Below, in pieces: positions 47,971 through 56,148 of a DNA stretch of 64,000 bases. The number at the start of each line of letters is the position of its first letter. Position 1 is the stretch's first letter. The stretch is from Rhodospirillales bacterium (GTDB lineage Bacteria > Pseudomonadota > Alphaproteobacteria > Reyranellales > Reyranellaceae), in contig JACPOB010000070.1 in the NCBI GenBank assembly GCA_016185145.1, forward strand, positions 70,801-134,800, read 5' to 3'. The notes below the pieces were generated by a model. That model was given only the letters and a program-made list of their open reading frames with translations. It did not search any database and had not been told where the DNA came from. The position numbers and the translations under genes were made by a program.

Positions 47971-49104
47971 GTGAGGACCGCCGACGTCGTCGTCATCGGC
48001 GGCGGCCTGCATGGCTGTTCGACGGCGCTGCATCTTGCATTGCGCGGCCTCAGGCCGATCTTGGTGGAAAAGGACTACGCCGGCCGCCACGCGTCGGGCG
48101 TCAATGCCGGCGGCGTGCGCCAGCTCGCGCGCCATGTCGCCGAGATCCCGCTGTCGATCGCCTCGATGGCGATCTGGGAGAACATCGAGGAGCTGGTCGG
48201 TGACGATTGCGGCTTCTCGAGCCACGGCACTGTGCTGGTGGCCGAGAGCGAGCAGGAGCTGGCGGGCTTCCGTGCCCGCGTCGACGACCTGCGGCTGAAG
48301 GGCTTTACCCACGAGGAGCTGATCGATCGCGACGAGCTGAAACGCCTGGTGCCGGCAGTGTCCGACCATTGTCCGGGCGGCGTGGTCTCGCGTCGCGACG
48401 GCGCCGCCGATCCCTTCCGCACCACCCAGGCGTTCCGCCGCCGGGCCATCGAGCGCGGCGCCGAGGTGATCGAAGGGGTGAGGGTGACGGGTCTCGCGCG
48501 CAGCGGTTCGGTGTGGCGCGTCGAAACCAGCGACGGGCCGATCGAGGCGCCCAGGGTGGTGAATGCGGCCGGCGCCTGGGCCGACCGCATCGCCATGCAA
48601 CTCGGCGAGCCGGTTCCGCTGGAGGTGATCGCGCCCATGCTGATGGTGTCGAGCCGCGTGCCGCCCTTCATCGACCCGGTGGTGATCCTGCGCGGCCGCA
48701 AGCTCTCCTTCAAGCAGCTCGCCAACGGCACGGTGGTGATCGGCGGCGGCCATCTCGCGGTGCCCTATCGCGACGAGAACCGCACCGTGCTCGACTGGAC
48801 CAAGCTCGCGACCAGCGCGCGCACCGTGTGGGAACTGTTCCCGGTGATGCGCGAGGCCACCATCGTGCGCGCCTGGGCCGGCATCGAGGCGCGCATGTCC
48901 GACGAGATCCCCGTCGTCGGCCCGAGCGGCACGTCCGAGGGCGTGTTCCACCAGTTCGGCTTCTCCGCCCACGGCTTCCAGCTCGGCCCTGCCACCGGGG
49001 CCGTGATGGCCGAGCTGGTCGCGACCGGTGCCACGAACGTCCCGCTGGACGGGTTGGGGATTGGACGGTTCAAGCGGAGCGCGGACCTCCGGGTCCGCTC
49101 ATGA
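47971..49104 (+). CDS. Second DadA/SoxB-type FAD oxidoreductase
   Basis: 377 aa from a GTG at 47971. FAD motif ADVVVIGGGLHGCSTALHLA at residue 4, then AGRHASGVNAGGVRQLARHV near 38, RRDGAADPFRTTQAFRRRAI near 138 and FGFSAHGFQLGPATGAVMAE near 328. It is a DAO-family amine/amino-acid oxidase, related in type to the 44866 gene but only distantly similar. It ends with RFKRSADLRVRS, whose last ten codons lie in or next to a palindromic repeat (49077-49134), so the natural C-terminus may be changed. It may act on the same imported ligand, or replace the beta subunit for another ligand. Confidence 0.88.
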   Translation: MRTADVVVIGGGLHGCSTALHLALRGLRPILVEKDYAGRHASGVNAGGVRQLARHVAEIPLSIASMAIWENIEELVGDDCGFSSHGTVLVAESEQELAGFRARVDDLRLKGFTHEELIDRDELKRLVPAVSDHCPGGVVSRRDGAADPFRTTQAFRRRAIERGAEVIEGVRVTGLARSGSVWRVETSDGPIEAPRVVNAAGAWADRIAMQLGEPVPLEVIAPMLMVSSRVPPFIDPVVILRGRKLSFKQLANGTVVIGGGHLAVPYRDENRTVLDWTKLATSARTVWELFPVMREATIVRAWAGIEARMSDEIPVVGPSGTSEGVFHQFGFSAHGFQLGPATGAVMAELVATGATNVPLDGLGIGRFKRSADLRVRS

Positions 49105-49134
49105 TTCATGATGCGGACCTGGAGGTCCGCGCTC
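49077..49134. repeat. Family C hairpin repeat overlapping a coding end
   Basis: GAGCGCGGACCTCCGGGTCCGC and GCGGACCTGGAGGTCCGCGCTC with CTCATGATTCATGA at the centre. It contains the stop codon of the 47971 gene at 49102-49104 and ends two bases from the convergent GST gene. Confidence 0.85.
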
Positions 49135-49135
49135 C

Positions 49136-50053
49136 TCATGACGAGCGCCAGACGTAGCCCAACCGCGGGAAGTGCACGGCGACACGGCCGACGCGCGGAT
49201 CGTGGCGCAGCAGCACGATTTCGTGGGCGTCGATGAAGCTCACTTCGCCCTCGACCCAGTCCTTGGCGTTGTCGCCTGGGCGCACGCGGGCCGTTTCGCC
49301 AGGCTGCGGGTCGCCGTCCTGCGGCTGCGACGGCCGCGCCTTTGCCGGCTCGGCGTCGCGCGCGACGTCGAGCGCCTCTGCCGGATCGATGTCGGTGCGC
49401 TGGCCATGGCCGATCGCCGCCATGCGGTCGCGCCAGGCGAGCAGGCGCGGGTAGGGCGCGAGCTCCTGCCGGCAATCGATATGCCGGCCCTTGAAGAACC
49501 ACACGACGTGATAGGCGGCGAAGTCGGCGATGCATGGCGTGCCACCCATCAGGAACGGTCGGCCATCCTGCAGCATGTCGGCGAGCCAGGCGATCTGCGG
49601 GCGCACGAGATGGAGGTTTCGGGTCGCCGCCTTGCGCACGGCCTCGATCGAGGGCGGCGGCAGGCCGTGCAGGCGGGCGCGGTCCTCGTGCAGGCCGCTC
49701 GGCATGTGATCGGCATTGATGCCCGATACGAACAGCGCCACCGGCCGCATGAACTGATGCTCGGCCCACCAGGCGATGGTGTCGGCGAAGCCGCGCGTCC
49801 TTTCCGGAAACAGGGTCGGCGAGGGGACGCGCCGCTCCAGCTCGCGGGCGATCAGGCGCGTGTCGCACCATAGATCGGCGCCGTCCTGCAGCACCGGGAT
49901 ACGGCGATAGCCGCCCGTCAGCGGCGTCAGGTCGGGCTTGGGCAGGATCGGCGGCTGCTCGACGCTTCGCCACGCCAGGCGCTTGAAGCCCAGCATGAGG
50001 CGGGCCTTCTCGGCGAAGTTCGAGAAGTCGTAGTGATGGAGGATCAGGCTCAT
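49136..50053 (-). CDS. Glutathione S-transferase-like protein with C-terminal extension
   Basis: 305 aa. GST thioredoxin-like half: LILHHYDFSNFAEKARLMLG, RRIPVLQDGADLWCDTRLIA (about residue 50). The helical half runs to about residue 205 (FLMGGTPCIADFAAYHVVWF). From about 215 an extra Pro/Gln/Asp-rich linker leads to a compact beta-rich tail (DWVEGEVSFIDAHEIVLLRH). The tail is longer than in usual GSTs (about 200-230 aa). The start at 50053 overlaps the GNAT gene by four bases (ATGA), so the two are co-translated. The substrate is unknown. Confidence 0.82.
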   Translation of the reverse strand: MSLILHHYDFSNFAEKARLMLGFKRLAWRSVEQPPILPKPDLTPLTGGYRRIPVLQDGADLWCDTRLIARELERRVPSPTLFPERTRGFADTIAWWAEHQFMRPVALFVSGINADHMPSGLHEDRARLHGLPPPSIEAVRKAATRNLHLVRPQIAWLADMLQDGRPFLMGGTPCIADFAAYHVVWFFKGRHIDCRQELAPYPRLLAWRDRMAAIGHGQRTDIDPAEALDVARDAEPAKARPSQPQDGDPQPGETARVRPGDNAKDWVEGEVSFIDAHEIVLLRHDPRVGRVAVHFPRLGYVWRSS

Positions 50054-50532
50054 CCTTCAGCGAACTTTCTGAGATCCTCGCCGGACAGGCGGTAAAAAGG
50101 CTTGGCGTGGCGGGGAATGCCGAGCCGATCGTAGAGGCGTTGGGCGCCCTCGTTGGTGGCATCGGTTGTCCAGTCGATGCGGCAGTAGTCCTCGGCGACG
50201 GCGATGCGCGCCATCGCCGTCAGCAACGCGCGGCCGATGCCCAGTCCGCGCGCCTGTTCGGTGACATAGAGATCCTTCAGGAACAGCAGCCACTGGAAGG
50301 CACCGCCATAGAGGACGGGACTCAGCGTGGCGAAGCCCAGCGTCTTGCCGTTGTGCTCGGCGAGCAGGGCGAAGGGCAGGCGCTCGCCGTCGCGCGTCAA
50401 CAGGCCCGCGACCCTGTCGGCACCGCCCGGTGGATCTGGCGACCCGTAATGCGCCTGCATGTCGGACAGCAGCCGCGCCAGTACTGCGCGATCGCCGGCT
50501 CCGGCACGACGGACGTTGACGGTGGCGCTCAC
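50050..50532 (-). CDS. GNAT N-acetyltransferase (first of two)
   Basis: 160 aa. Acetyl-CoA motif EQARGLGIGRALLTAMARIA (near residue 95) with the R/Q-x-x-G-x-G/A pattern, followed by DWTTDATNEGAQRLYDRLGI, typical of the GNAT superfamily. N-terminal VRRAGAGDRAVLARLLSDMQ. It overlaps the PhyH gene upstream and the GST gene downstream by four bases each, so the three genes form one operon. A similar but not identical GNAT lies at 51355. Confidence 0.88.
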   Translation of the reverse strand: MSATVNVRRAGAGDRAVLARLLSDMQAHYGSPDPPGGADRVAGLLTRDGERLPFALLAEHNGKTLGFATLSPVLYGGAFQWLLFLKDLYVTEQARGLGIGRALLTAMARIAVAEDYCRIDWTTDATNEGAQRLYDRLGIPRHAKPFYRLSGEDLRKFAEG

Positions 50533-51326
50533 GCCGCCTTCAGCACGCCGTCGTCAGCTTCGAGCGGCAGAGCATGCCAATTGCGCGACACCACCCAGTC
50601 GGGACGCGGATTGTCGGAGAGCTGCGGCTTGTTGGCGACGGTGTTGCACGAGACGTAGATGTGCCAGCGGTCCTCGGCCGAGAGATTGTGTCCCGAGGCA
50701 TGCAGCACGTTGCAATGGAACAGCACGCAAGTGCCGGCGCGTCCGGTAACGGCGACCGGCTCGGGCGAGTTTTTCAGGATATCGATCATGCGCTGCCTGG
50801 GCATCGCCCAGAACTTGTAGGAGGTCGATTCGTCCCACACCGGCTCGATGCGGCCGAGCTTGTGGCTGCCCGGGATGAGGTAGAGCGCGCCGCCCATCTC
50901 GGTGGTGTCGGTCATCATCACGTTGAAGGTCGCCATGTCGGGCCGTGCGCAGCCGTCGCGCATCCACGAGCCGTAGTCCTGATGCCACTGCCATACCGTG
51001 CCCTCGATGGCGGGCTTGGTGTTGATCTTGGTGTGATAGACGTAGACCGAATCGTCCTTCAGCACCTGCTGCACCGGCCGTAGCAGGCGCGGCGCGCGGA
51101 CCAGGGCGCGGAACGGCTGGGAGCGGGTCGCGCCGTCATTTTCGTGCACGCGGAAGATGGTGCGCACGCCGCCGGTATGCTCGCGCACGACCTCCTCGCT
51201 CTCCACCTGACTGAGACGCGCCACCTCGCGGCGCAGTACCGCGACCTCGCTGCGGGCAAAGAGGTCCGGGAAGACCAGGAAACCGTCGCGATCGAACTGT
51301 TCGATCTGTTGGGCGCTCAATTCCAT
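50529..51326 (-). CDS. Phytanoyl-CoA dioxygenase (PhyH) family protein
   Basis: 265 aa. Fe(II)/2-oxoglutarate-type dioxygenase. The facial triad is visible as HQD in WQWHQDYGSWMRDG (about residue 125) and the distal His in CNVLHASGHN (about 210). The start EQFDRDGFLVFPDLFARSEV is the usual N-terminal helix of this family. Ectoine-hydroxylase-like members share GGALYLIPGSHKLG. No substrate can be named. First gene of the PhyH-GNAT-GST unit. Confidence 0.88.
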   Translation of the reverse strand: MELSAQQIEQFDRDGFLVFPDLFARSEVAVLRREVARLSQVESEEVVREHTGGVRTIFRVHENDGATRSQPFRALVRAPRLLRPVQQVLKDDSVYVYHTKINTKPAIEGTVWQWHQDYGSWMRDGCARPDMATFNVMMTDTTEMGGALYLIPGSHKLGRIEPVWDESTSYKFWAMPRQRMIDILKNSPEPVAVTGRAGTCVLFHCNVLHASGHNLSAEDRWHIYVSCNTVANKPQLSDNPRPDWVVSRNWHALPLEADDGVLKAA

Positions 51327-51354
51327 ACGAATCCTCCTTGGAGGAGACGCTAAC

Positions 51355-51795
51355 TTACACGTCCATCACGTAGTAGACCTTTTTCTCGCGACGCATGCCC
51401 AGACGGTCATAGAACCGTTGCGCGCCGGCATTGTCCTCGCCGGTCGTCCATAGGACGCGCGTGTCGCCGCGGCTTTTGGCCAGCGCGCGAATGGCCTCGA
51501 TCAGCTTCTCGCCAACACCCGCAGAGCGAGCGGAAGCGGCGACGTAAAGTTCCTTGAGATAGAGGCCGTGCGTCAGCAGCGGTCCGGGAAAGTAGGGGTT
51601 GAGGACGGCGAAACCCGCCAGCTTGCCGCCATCGTCGGCCACCAGGCAGAGCGTGCCGCACGCCGGATCGAGCAGGAAGGCGGCTCCTTCGGCGCCCGCC
51701 CCCGCGCGTACGGGATTGCCGTAGTGCCGTTCATGGTCCTCCAGGAGAAGGGCCAACTGGGCATCGTCGCCTGCTTTTGCGTGCCTGATCTGCAT
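51355..51795 (-). CDS. GNAT N-acetyltransferase (second)
   Basis: 146 aa from the ATG at 51795. The longer frame to 51831 has no better ribosome site. Acetyl-CoA loop ASARSAGVGEKLIEAIRALA near residue 85 and the closing LWTTGEDNAGAQRFYDRLGM. It shares the RRxxAGD N-terminus, HYGNP/HYGSP segment and Y-x-K-ELYV core with the GNAT at 50050, so the pair probably arose by duplication around the PhyH gene. Confidence 0.86.
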   Translation of the reverse strand: MQIRHAKAGDDAQLALLLEDHERHYGNPVRAGAGAEGAAFLLDPACGTLCLVADDGGKLAGFAVLNPYFPGPLLTHGLYLKELYVAASARSAGVGEKLIEAIRALAKSRGDTRVLWTTGEDNAGAQRFYDRLGMRREKKVYYVMDV

Positions 51796-51872
51796 GGCGG
51801 CTCGTCTAACACCGCTGGCAGGCAGCGGCAAAGCCCGTCAAAATCCGACGCAACGGACCAATCGGGACGGAA

Positions 51873-52658
51873 ATGCGGGTCTTCACCTTGCTGGCGATGG
51901 GCTTGTGGCTCGGCAACGCGCCTCTCATGGCGCAGCCGACGTCGGCCGGCGCGCCCGATCCCCAGGCGGTCGAGGACCTGGTTGCGGCGAGCCGTGTGCT
52001 GGCCGATCTCGGCGTGGTCGACGGCTTCGGCCATGTCTCGGTGCGGCACGACAAGGATCCCAACCGTTTCCTGATGTCGCGCAGCATGGCGCCGGCGCTG
52101 GTCAAGGCGGACGACGTCCTCGAGTTCGACCTCGACGGCGTGGCGGTCGACGCCAAGGGCCAGGCTGTGTTCCTCGAGCGCTTCATCCACAGCGAGATCT
52201 ACAAGGCGCGGCCCGATGTGAAGGCCGTCGTGCACAGCCATTCGCCGTCGGTGATTCCGTTCGGCGTGTCGAAGACGCGCCTGCAGCCGATCTATCACAT
52301 GAGTTCGTTCATGGGTGTCGACGTGCCGGTGTTCGAGATCCGCGACGTCGAGGGCCCGGGCAGCGACCTCCTGGTGCGCAACCGGAAGCTCGGCGCCGCA
52401 CTGGCCAAGGTGCTGGAGGACAAGACGGTGGCGCTGATGCGCGGGCACGGTTCGGTGACGGTCGGCACCTCGCTGCCGCAGGTCGTGTTCCGCGCCTACT
52501 ATGCCGAGATGAATGCGCGCCTGCAGTCCGAAGCGATCAAGCTCGGCGAGGTGACGTATCTGACGCCCGAAGAGGCGGCGGCGGCCGCCAAGACCAACGA
52601 TGCGTTGGTGATGCGGCCATGGGAAGTGTGGAAACGAAAAGCAATGAAGCCCGAGTAG
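51873..52658 (+). CDS. Class II aldolase/adducin-family protein with a signal peptide
   Basis: 261 aa. Leader MRVFTLLAMGLWLGNAPLMA, cleaving near AQPT. The fold signature is complete: DGFGHVSVRHDKDPNRFLMS near residue 50, DVKAVVHSHSPSVIPFG with the zinc-binding HSH near 115, and LMRGHGSVTVGTSLPQ near 190. Class II aldolases (FucA/AraD family) are normally cytosolic, so the exported form is unusual. The next gene, an FMN hydroxyacid oxidase, follows after 12 bases. Together they may treat hydroxy acids formed by retro-aldol cleavage, with the aldolase acting outside the cytosol. Confidence 0.8.
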   Translation: MRVFTLLAMGLWLGNAPLMAQPTSAGAPDPQAVEDLVAASRVLADLGVVDGFGHVSVRHDKDPNRFLMSRSMAPALVKADDVLEFDLDGVAVDAKGQAVFLERFIHSEIYKARPDVKAVVHSHSPSVIPFGVSKTRLQPIYHMSSFMGVDVPVFEIRDVEGPGSDLLVRNRKLGAALAKVLEDKTVALMRGHGSVTVGTSLPQVVFRAYYAEMNARLQSEAIKLGEVTYLTPEEAAAAAKTNDALVMRPWEVWKRKAMKPE

Positions 52659-52670
52659 GAGCGGACGACA

Positions 52671-53840
52671 ATGGACGGCGTGGTGAACATCGAAGACCTG
52701 CGCAAGCTCGCCAAGAAGCGGCTGCCCAAGATTGCCTATGACTTCATCGAAGGTGGCACCGACGATGAGGTCGGCCTGGTCACCAATGAGCAAGCTTTTC
52801 GCAAGGCACGCATCGTGCCGCGCTACCTGGTCGACGTGTCGGTGCGCGACCAGTCGACGACCTTGTTCGGCCGGAACTATTCCAGCGTGATCGGTATCGC
52901 GCCGACCGGGCTTGCCGGGCTGTTCCGTCGCGGCGCCGATCTGATGCTGGCCGAGGCGGCGCGCGACGCCAACGTGCCCTTCATCATGTCGGGCTCGAGC
53001 ACCGGGTCGATCGAGGCTCTCGGCAAGCTCGCTCCCGACCACGGCTGGTACCAGCTCTATTCCGCCAAGGACCAGGCGATCTCCGAGGACATGATCAAGC
53101 GAGCGGGCGATGCCGGCCTGAAGACCCTGGTCTTCACCGTCGACGTGCCCGAGGGATCCAACCGCGAGCGCAACACGCGCAACGGCTGGGGCCGGCCGCT
53201 CAAGCTCACCTGGAAGACCAAGTTCGAGGCCCTGCGACATCCGGCGTGGATGATGGAATGGATGAAGCACGGCACGCCCTACTTCGACAATTGGGCGAAG
53301 TACGCCGGGGACGGCGCCGATGCGGAGAAGATCGCCGATCTCGTCGGCTACCAGAACCGCGCGCCCATGACCTGGAAGCATGTCGAGCGCTATCGCGAAC
53401 TGTGGAAGGGCAATTTCGTGCTGAAGGGGATCATGCACCCCGACGATGCGATCCGCGCCCATTCGCTGGGCGTCGACGGCCTGATGGTGTCGAACCACGG
53501 CGCGCGCCAGCTCGACAATGCGCCCTCGCCGCTGGAAGTGCTGCCGGCGATCAACAGCGCCGTCGGCGACAAGATGACCCTGATGCTGGACGGCGGCGTG
53601 CGCCGCGGCCTCGACGCCCTGATCGCGATCTGCATGGGCGCCAAATTCGTGTTCGTCGGCCGGCCGACGCTCTATGGTGTGACCGCGGGCGGCATCCCGG
53701 GCGCCAAGATGGCGCTCAACATCTTCCGGCGCGAGATCGACATCAGCATGGCGCAGATGGGCGCCCCCAAGATCTCCGACCTCGGCCCGCAGTTCCTGAT
53801 GTGGAAGGACGAGGAGGATCTGCGCCGCAACCGGCGCTGA
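52671..53840 (+). CDS. FMN-dependent alpha-hydroxy acid oxidase/dehydrogenase
   Basis: 389 aa. A clear (S)-hydroxyacid-oxidase barrel: IAYDFIEGGTDDEVGLVTNE at residue 21, GIAPTGLAGLFRRGADLMLA, QLYSAKDQAISEDMIKRAGD near 125, the catalytic His-Arg block VSNHGARQLDNAPSPLEVLP near 275, and DGGVRRGLDALIAICMGAKF near 305. LldD/mandelate-dehydrogenase-like enzymes oxidise lactate, mandelate or glycolate. The membrane-anchoring loop is unclear. Located directly after the exported aldolase gene and before an HCCA isomerase. Confidence 0.92.
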   Translation: MDGVVNIEDLRKLAKKRLPKIAYDFIEGGTDDEVGLVTNEQAFRKARIVPRYLVDVSVRDQSTTLFGRNYSSVIGIAPTGLAGLFRRGADLMLAEAARDANVPFIMSGSSTGSIEALGKLAPDHGWYQLYSAKDQAISEDMIKRAGDAGLKTLVFTVDVPEGSNRERNTRNGWGRPLKLTWKTKFEALRHPAWMMEWMKHGTPYFDNWAKYAGDGADAEKIADLVGYQNRAPMTWKHVERYRELWKGNFVLKGIMHPDDAIRAHSLGVDGLMVSNHGARQLDNAPSPLEVLPAINSAVGDKMTLMLDGGVRRGLDALIAICMGAKFVFVGRPTLYGVTAGGIPGAKMALNIFRREIDISMAQMGAPKISDLGPQFLMWKDEEDLRRNRR

Positions 53841-53849
53841 TCGGGCGCC

Positions 53850-54464
53850 ATGCCTGGCGCCCCGACGGTCGATTTCTATCTCGGGCTCGGCAGCCGCTAC
53901 TCCTACCTGGCGGCGAGCCAGGTCGAGCGAATCGAGAAGACCTACGGCTGCCGCTTCGTCTGGAAGCCGATCGCCAGCGGCGCGCTGATGGACCGCCGCG
54001 GCGGCAACCCGTTCCGCGGCAAGCCGCTCTCGGGCCAGTACGACTGGGGCTATCGCGAATACGACGCCAAGTGCTGGGCGACATACTACGGCATCCCGTT
54101 CAGGGAGCCGGTCGCGTTTCGCGTTGATCCCGACGTGCTGGCGCTGGCGTGCCTGGCGGCCGACGCGCAGGGGGCGCTGGTGCCGTGCTGCCGCCTGCTG
54201 CAACGGCTGATCTTCGTCGATGGCATGGCGATCGATGATGCGGCGATCGCGGGCCTTGCCAGCCGCCTGGGGCTGGACGAGGCCGCTTTCCGACGCGACG
54301 TCGTGGCGCCGGCGACGCGCGCAAGGCACGACGCCTTGCTCGAGGAGGCCACCAAACGCGGCGCGTTCGGCGTGCCGACCTTCTTCTTCGGGCAGCAGAT
54401 GTTCTGGGGCAACGACCGCCTGGTCTTGTTGGAGGCTGCGTTGAGCGGTCGGCACCCTGCTTGA
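53850..54464 (+). CDS. 2-hydroxychromene-2-carboxylate isomerase-like (DsbA fold) protein
   Basis: 204 aa. Thioredoxin-like DsbA/HCCA fold: VDFYLGLGSRYSYLAASQVE at residue 7 (Ser in place of Cys at the active turn, as in HCCA isomerases), GNPFRGKPLSGQYDWGYREY, and GAFGVPTFFFGQQMFWGNDR near residue 172. HCCA isomerases use glutathione in aromatic degradation. The cis-Pro motif GVPTFF is present. It lies nine bases after the hydroxyacid oxidase stop and is likely co-transcribed. Confidence 0.88.
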   Translation: MPGAPTVDFYLGLGSRYSYLAASQVERIEKTYGCRFVWKPIASGALMDRRGGNPFRGKPLSGQYDWGYREYDAKCWATYYGIPFREPVAFRVDPDVLALACLAADAQGALVPCCRLLQRLIFVDGMAIDDAAIAGLASRLGLDEAAFRRDVVAPATRARHDALLEEATKRGAFGVPTFFFGQQMFWGNDRLVLLEAALSGRHPA

Positions 54465-54494
54465 CGGACCCTGCCGGTCGGGGCACGTGGGGGC

Positions 54495-55691
54495 ATGCCT
54501 TCGTGGAAGCCTGCGTTTCTGCGCCTGCTGGAAGAAGCCGCCGTGCCGGGCGCGGCGGCGGCGCTCGTGGAGGCCAACCGGACCGACTTCGTGAATGGCG
54601 GCGTGCGCGGCGGGTCTGCCGCAGCGCCGGTCGACGAGTTCACGGTGTTCGATGCGGCATCGCTCAGCAAGCCGGTCTTCGCTCATGTCGTGCTGCAGCT
54701 GGTCGACCGCGGCCAGTTAGGTCTGGACACTCGGGTCGAGGAATGCCTTCCGGGCTACCTGCGGGGCGACGATCGATCGAAGTCGATCACCGTTCGCCAT
54801 CTCCTCAGCCACAGCGGCGGCCTGCCGAACTGGCGAAATGCCGACTATCCGTTGCGTACCTGGTTTCAGCCGGGCGAGCGCTTCAGCTACTCCGGCGAGG
54901 GCTATCTCTATCTTCAGCGTGTCATCGAATCCGTCACGGGCGAGAGCCTCGAAGCCCTGGTGACGCGTCTGGTGCTCGAACCGCTTTCCATGGAGCGCAC
55001 GAGCTTCATCTGGAGGCCTCGCTTCGACGACAACAGGGCGCGGCTGCACGATGCCTTCGGCATGCCTGCGCTCGGCAACAAGCCCGCCGAAGCCAATGCA
55101 GCATGGTCGCTACAGACCTGCACCGCCGACTACGCGCGTTTCCTGCGGGCCGTGCTGGCGGGCTCACGCCTTGGGAGCGAGACGTCAAGGCTCTGGCTGT
55201 CGCCACAGGTCGAGGTGAAGCATCCTGGCATCCAATGGCTCGAGCCGAGCGCCGAGGACCTTGCCACCGGCGTGGCGTGGGGACTTGGCTGGGGTCTGGA
55301 GCCCGGCGCCGGAACGTTCTTCCACTGGGGCGACAACGGCCCCTTCACGGCTTTCACCTTGGCCAAGCCGCAAGAGGGCAGGGCGTTCGTCGTGTTCACC
55401 AACGCCGCGTCGGGCATGTCGATCATGCCCGAGCTGTTGGCGAGCATGTTTCCGGGCGACCACCCTTCGTTGCGGTGGCTCGGCTATGTTGCGAACGACG
55501 CTCCGGTGCGGCGCCTGTTTCGTGCCGCACTCCTTCACGGTGTCGAAGCGACGTGGCCAGAGATGCAGCGTAGCGAGCTCACACCGGCGGAGCTGAGATG
55601 GATTGTCCAGGGGCTGAATGCCAGGGGGCTGGAAAGAGAAAGCAGTTGGCTGCGTGTTAGATCGACATCGGCTCCGGGGCATTCGCCATGA
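54495..55691 (+). CDS. Serine hydrolase, beta-lactamase class C family
   Basis: 398 aa. SxxK motif as ASLSK (Ser56, Lys59), second motif YSGEGY near residue 135, and a third HWGDNG near residue 275. There is no signal peptide, so it is an EstB/PBP4*-like cytosolic esterase rather than a periplasmic beta-lactamase. Substrate unknown. It follows the HCCA gene by 30 bases. The next gene is convergent. Confidence 0.88.
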   Translation: MPSWKPAFLRLLEEAAVPGAAAALVEANRTDFVNGGVRGGSAAAPVDEFTVFDAASLSKPVFAHVVLQLVDRGQLGLDTRVEECLPGYLRGDDRSKSITVRHLLSHSGGLPNWRNADYPLRTWFQPGERFSYSGEGYLYLQRVIESVTGESLEALVTRLVLEPLSMERTSFIWRPRFDDNRARLHDAFGMPALGNKPAEANAAWSLQTCTADYARFLRAVLAGSRLGSETSRLWLSPQVEVKHPGIQWLEPSAEDLATGVAWGLGWGLEPGAGTFFHWGDNGPFTAFTLAKPQEGRAFVVFTNAASGMSIMPELLASMFPGDHPSLRWLGYVANDAPVRRLFRAALLHGVEATWPEMQRSELTPAELRWIVQGLNARGLERESSWLRVRSTSAPGHSP

Positions 55692-55696
55692 ACGCC

Positions 55697-56113
55697 TCAG
55701 TCCTCGTCATCGTCGGGATATTGCTCGGGCGCCGTGCCGACTGACGTCACGAGGCGCGGATAGCGCGTCTTGGGAGCCATCTCGCCAGTGGCCTTCGCCT
55801 CGATCATGAAGCGCCAGTCATCGCCGTAGTCGAACACGAACAGCATCTTCTTGCCGGGCGCGCCGAAGACCTGTGCCACTGTCGTTCGTTCGACGCTGCC
55901 GGCGTCGCTGTCCCCGTCTTCCATGTCGGCGAACAGCTCATATCGTTCGCCCTTGTGGCTGTACGGGTTCTTGACGTCGCTATAGTAGCCGAATGCATGG
56001 TCGAACTCGAAATCGAAGGCCATGATGATCGCCTCCGCCAGGGCAGAAAGCGACTTGCTGCCTTCGATTTCGATCTCGCGATAGACCTTGGGCTTGAACG
56101 ACGCACGCAGCAC
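55697..56113 (-). CDS. Plasmid pRiA4b ORF-3-like domain protein
   Basis: 138 aa from a GTG at 56113. The open frame extends to 56200 but overlaps the end of the thiolase gene. Sequence SFKPKVYREIEIEGSKSLSA, FEFDHAFGYYSDVKNPYSHK and MLFVFDYGDDWRFMIEAKAT is the MM3350/pRiA4b ORF-3 family. The domain is sometimes linked to transposons (IS1096-like neighbours), but here no transposase is near. The function is unknown. Confidence 0.8.
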   Translation of the reverse strand: MLRASFKPKVYREIEIEGSKSLSALAEAIIMAFDFEFDHAFGYYSDVKNPYSHKGERYELFADMEDGDSDAGSVERTTVAQVFGAPGKKMLFVFDYGDDWRFMIEAKATGEMAPKTRYPRLVTSVGTAPEQYPDDDED

Positions 56114-56148
56114 GTGCGTCGTTGGTGCCGCCGAGCCTGCCCGGGGCT

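Noticed and set aside
51573..54686. A 1037-codon open frame on the minus strand
   Set aside because: It is antisense to four well-supported plus-strand genes (aldolase, hydroxyacid oxidase, HCCA isomerase, hydrolase start). Its composition (Arg/His/Asp/Gly-rich) is that of a GC-rich shadow frame.
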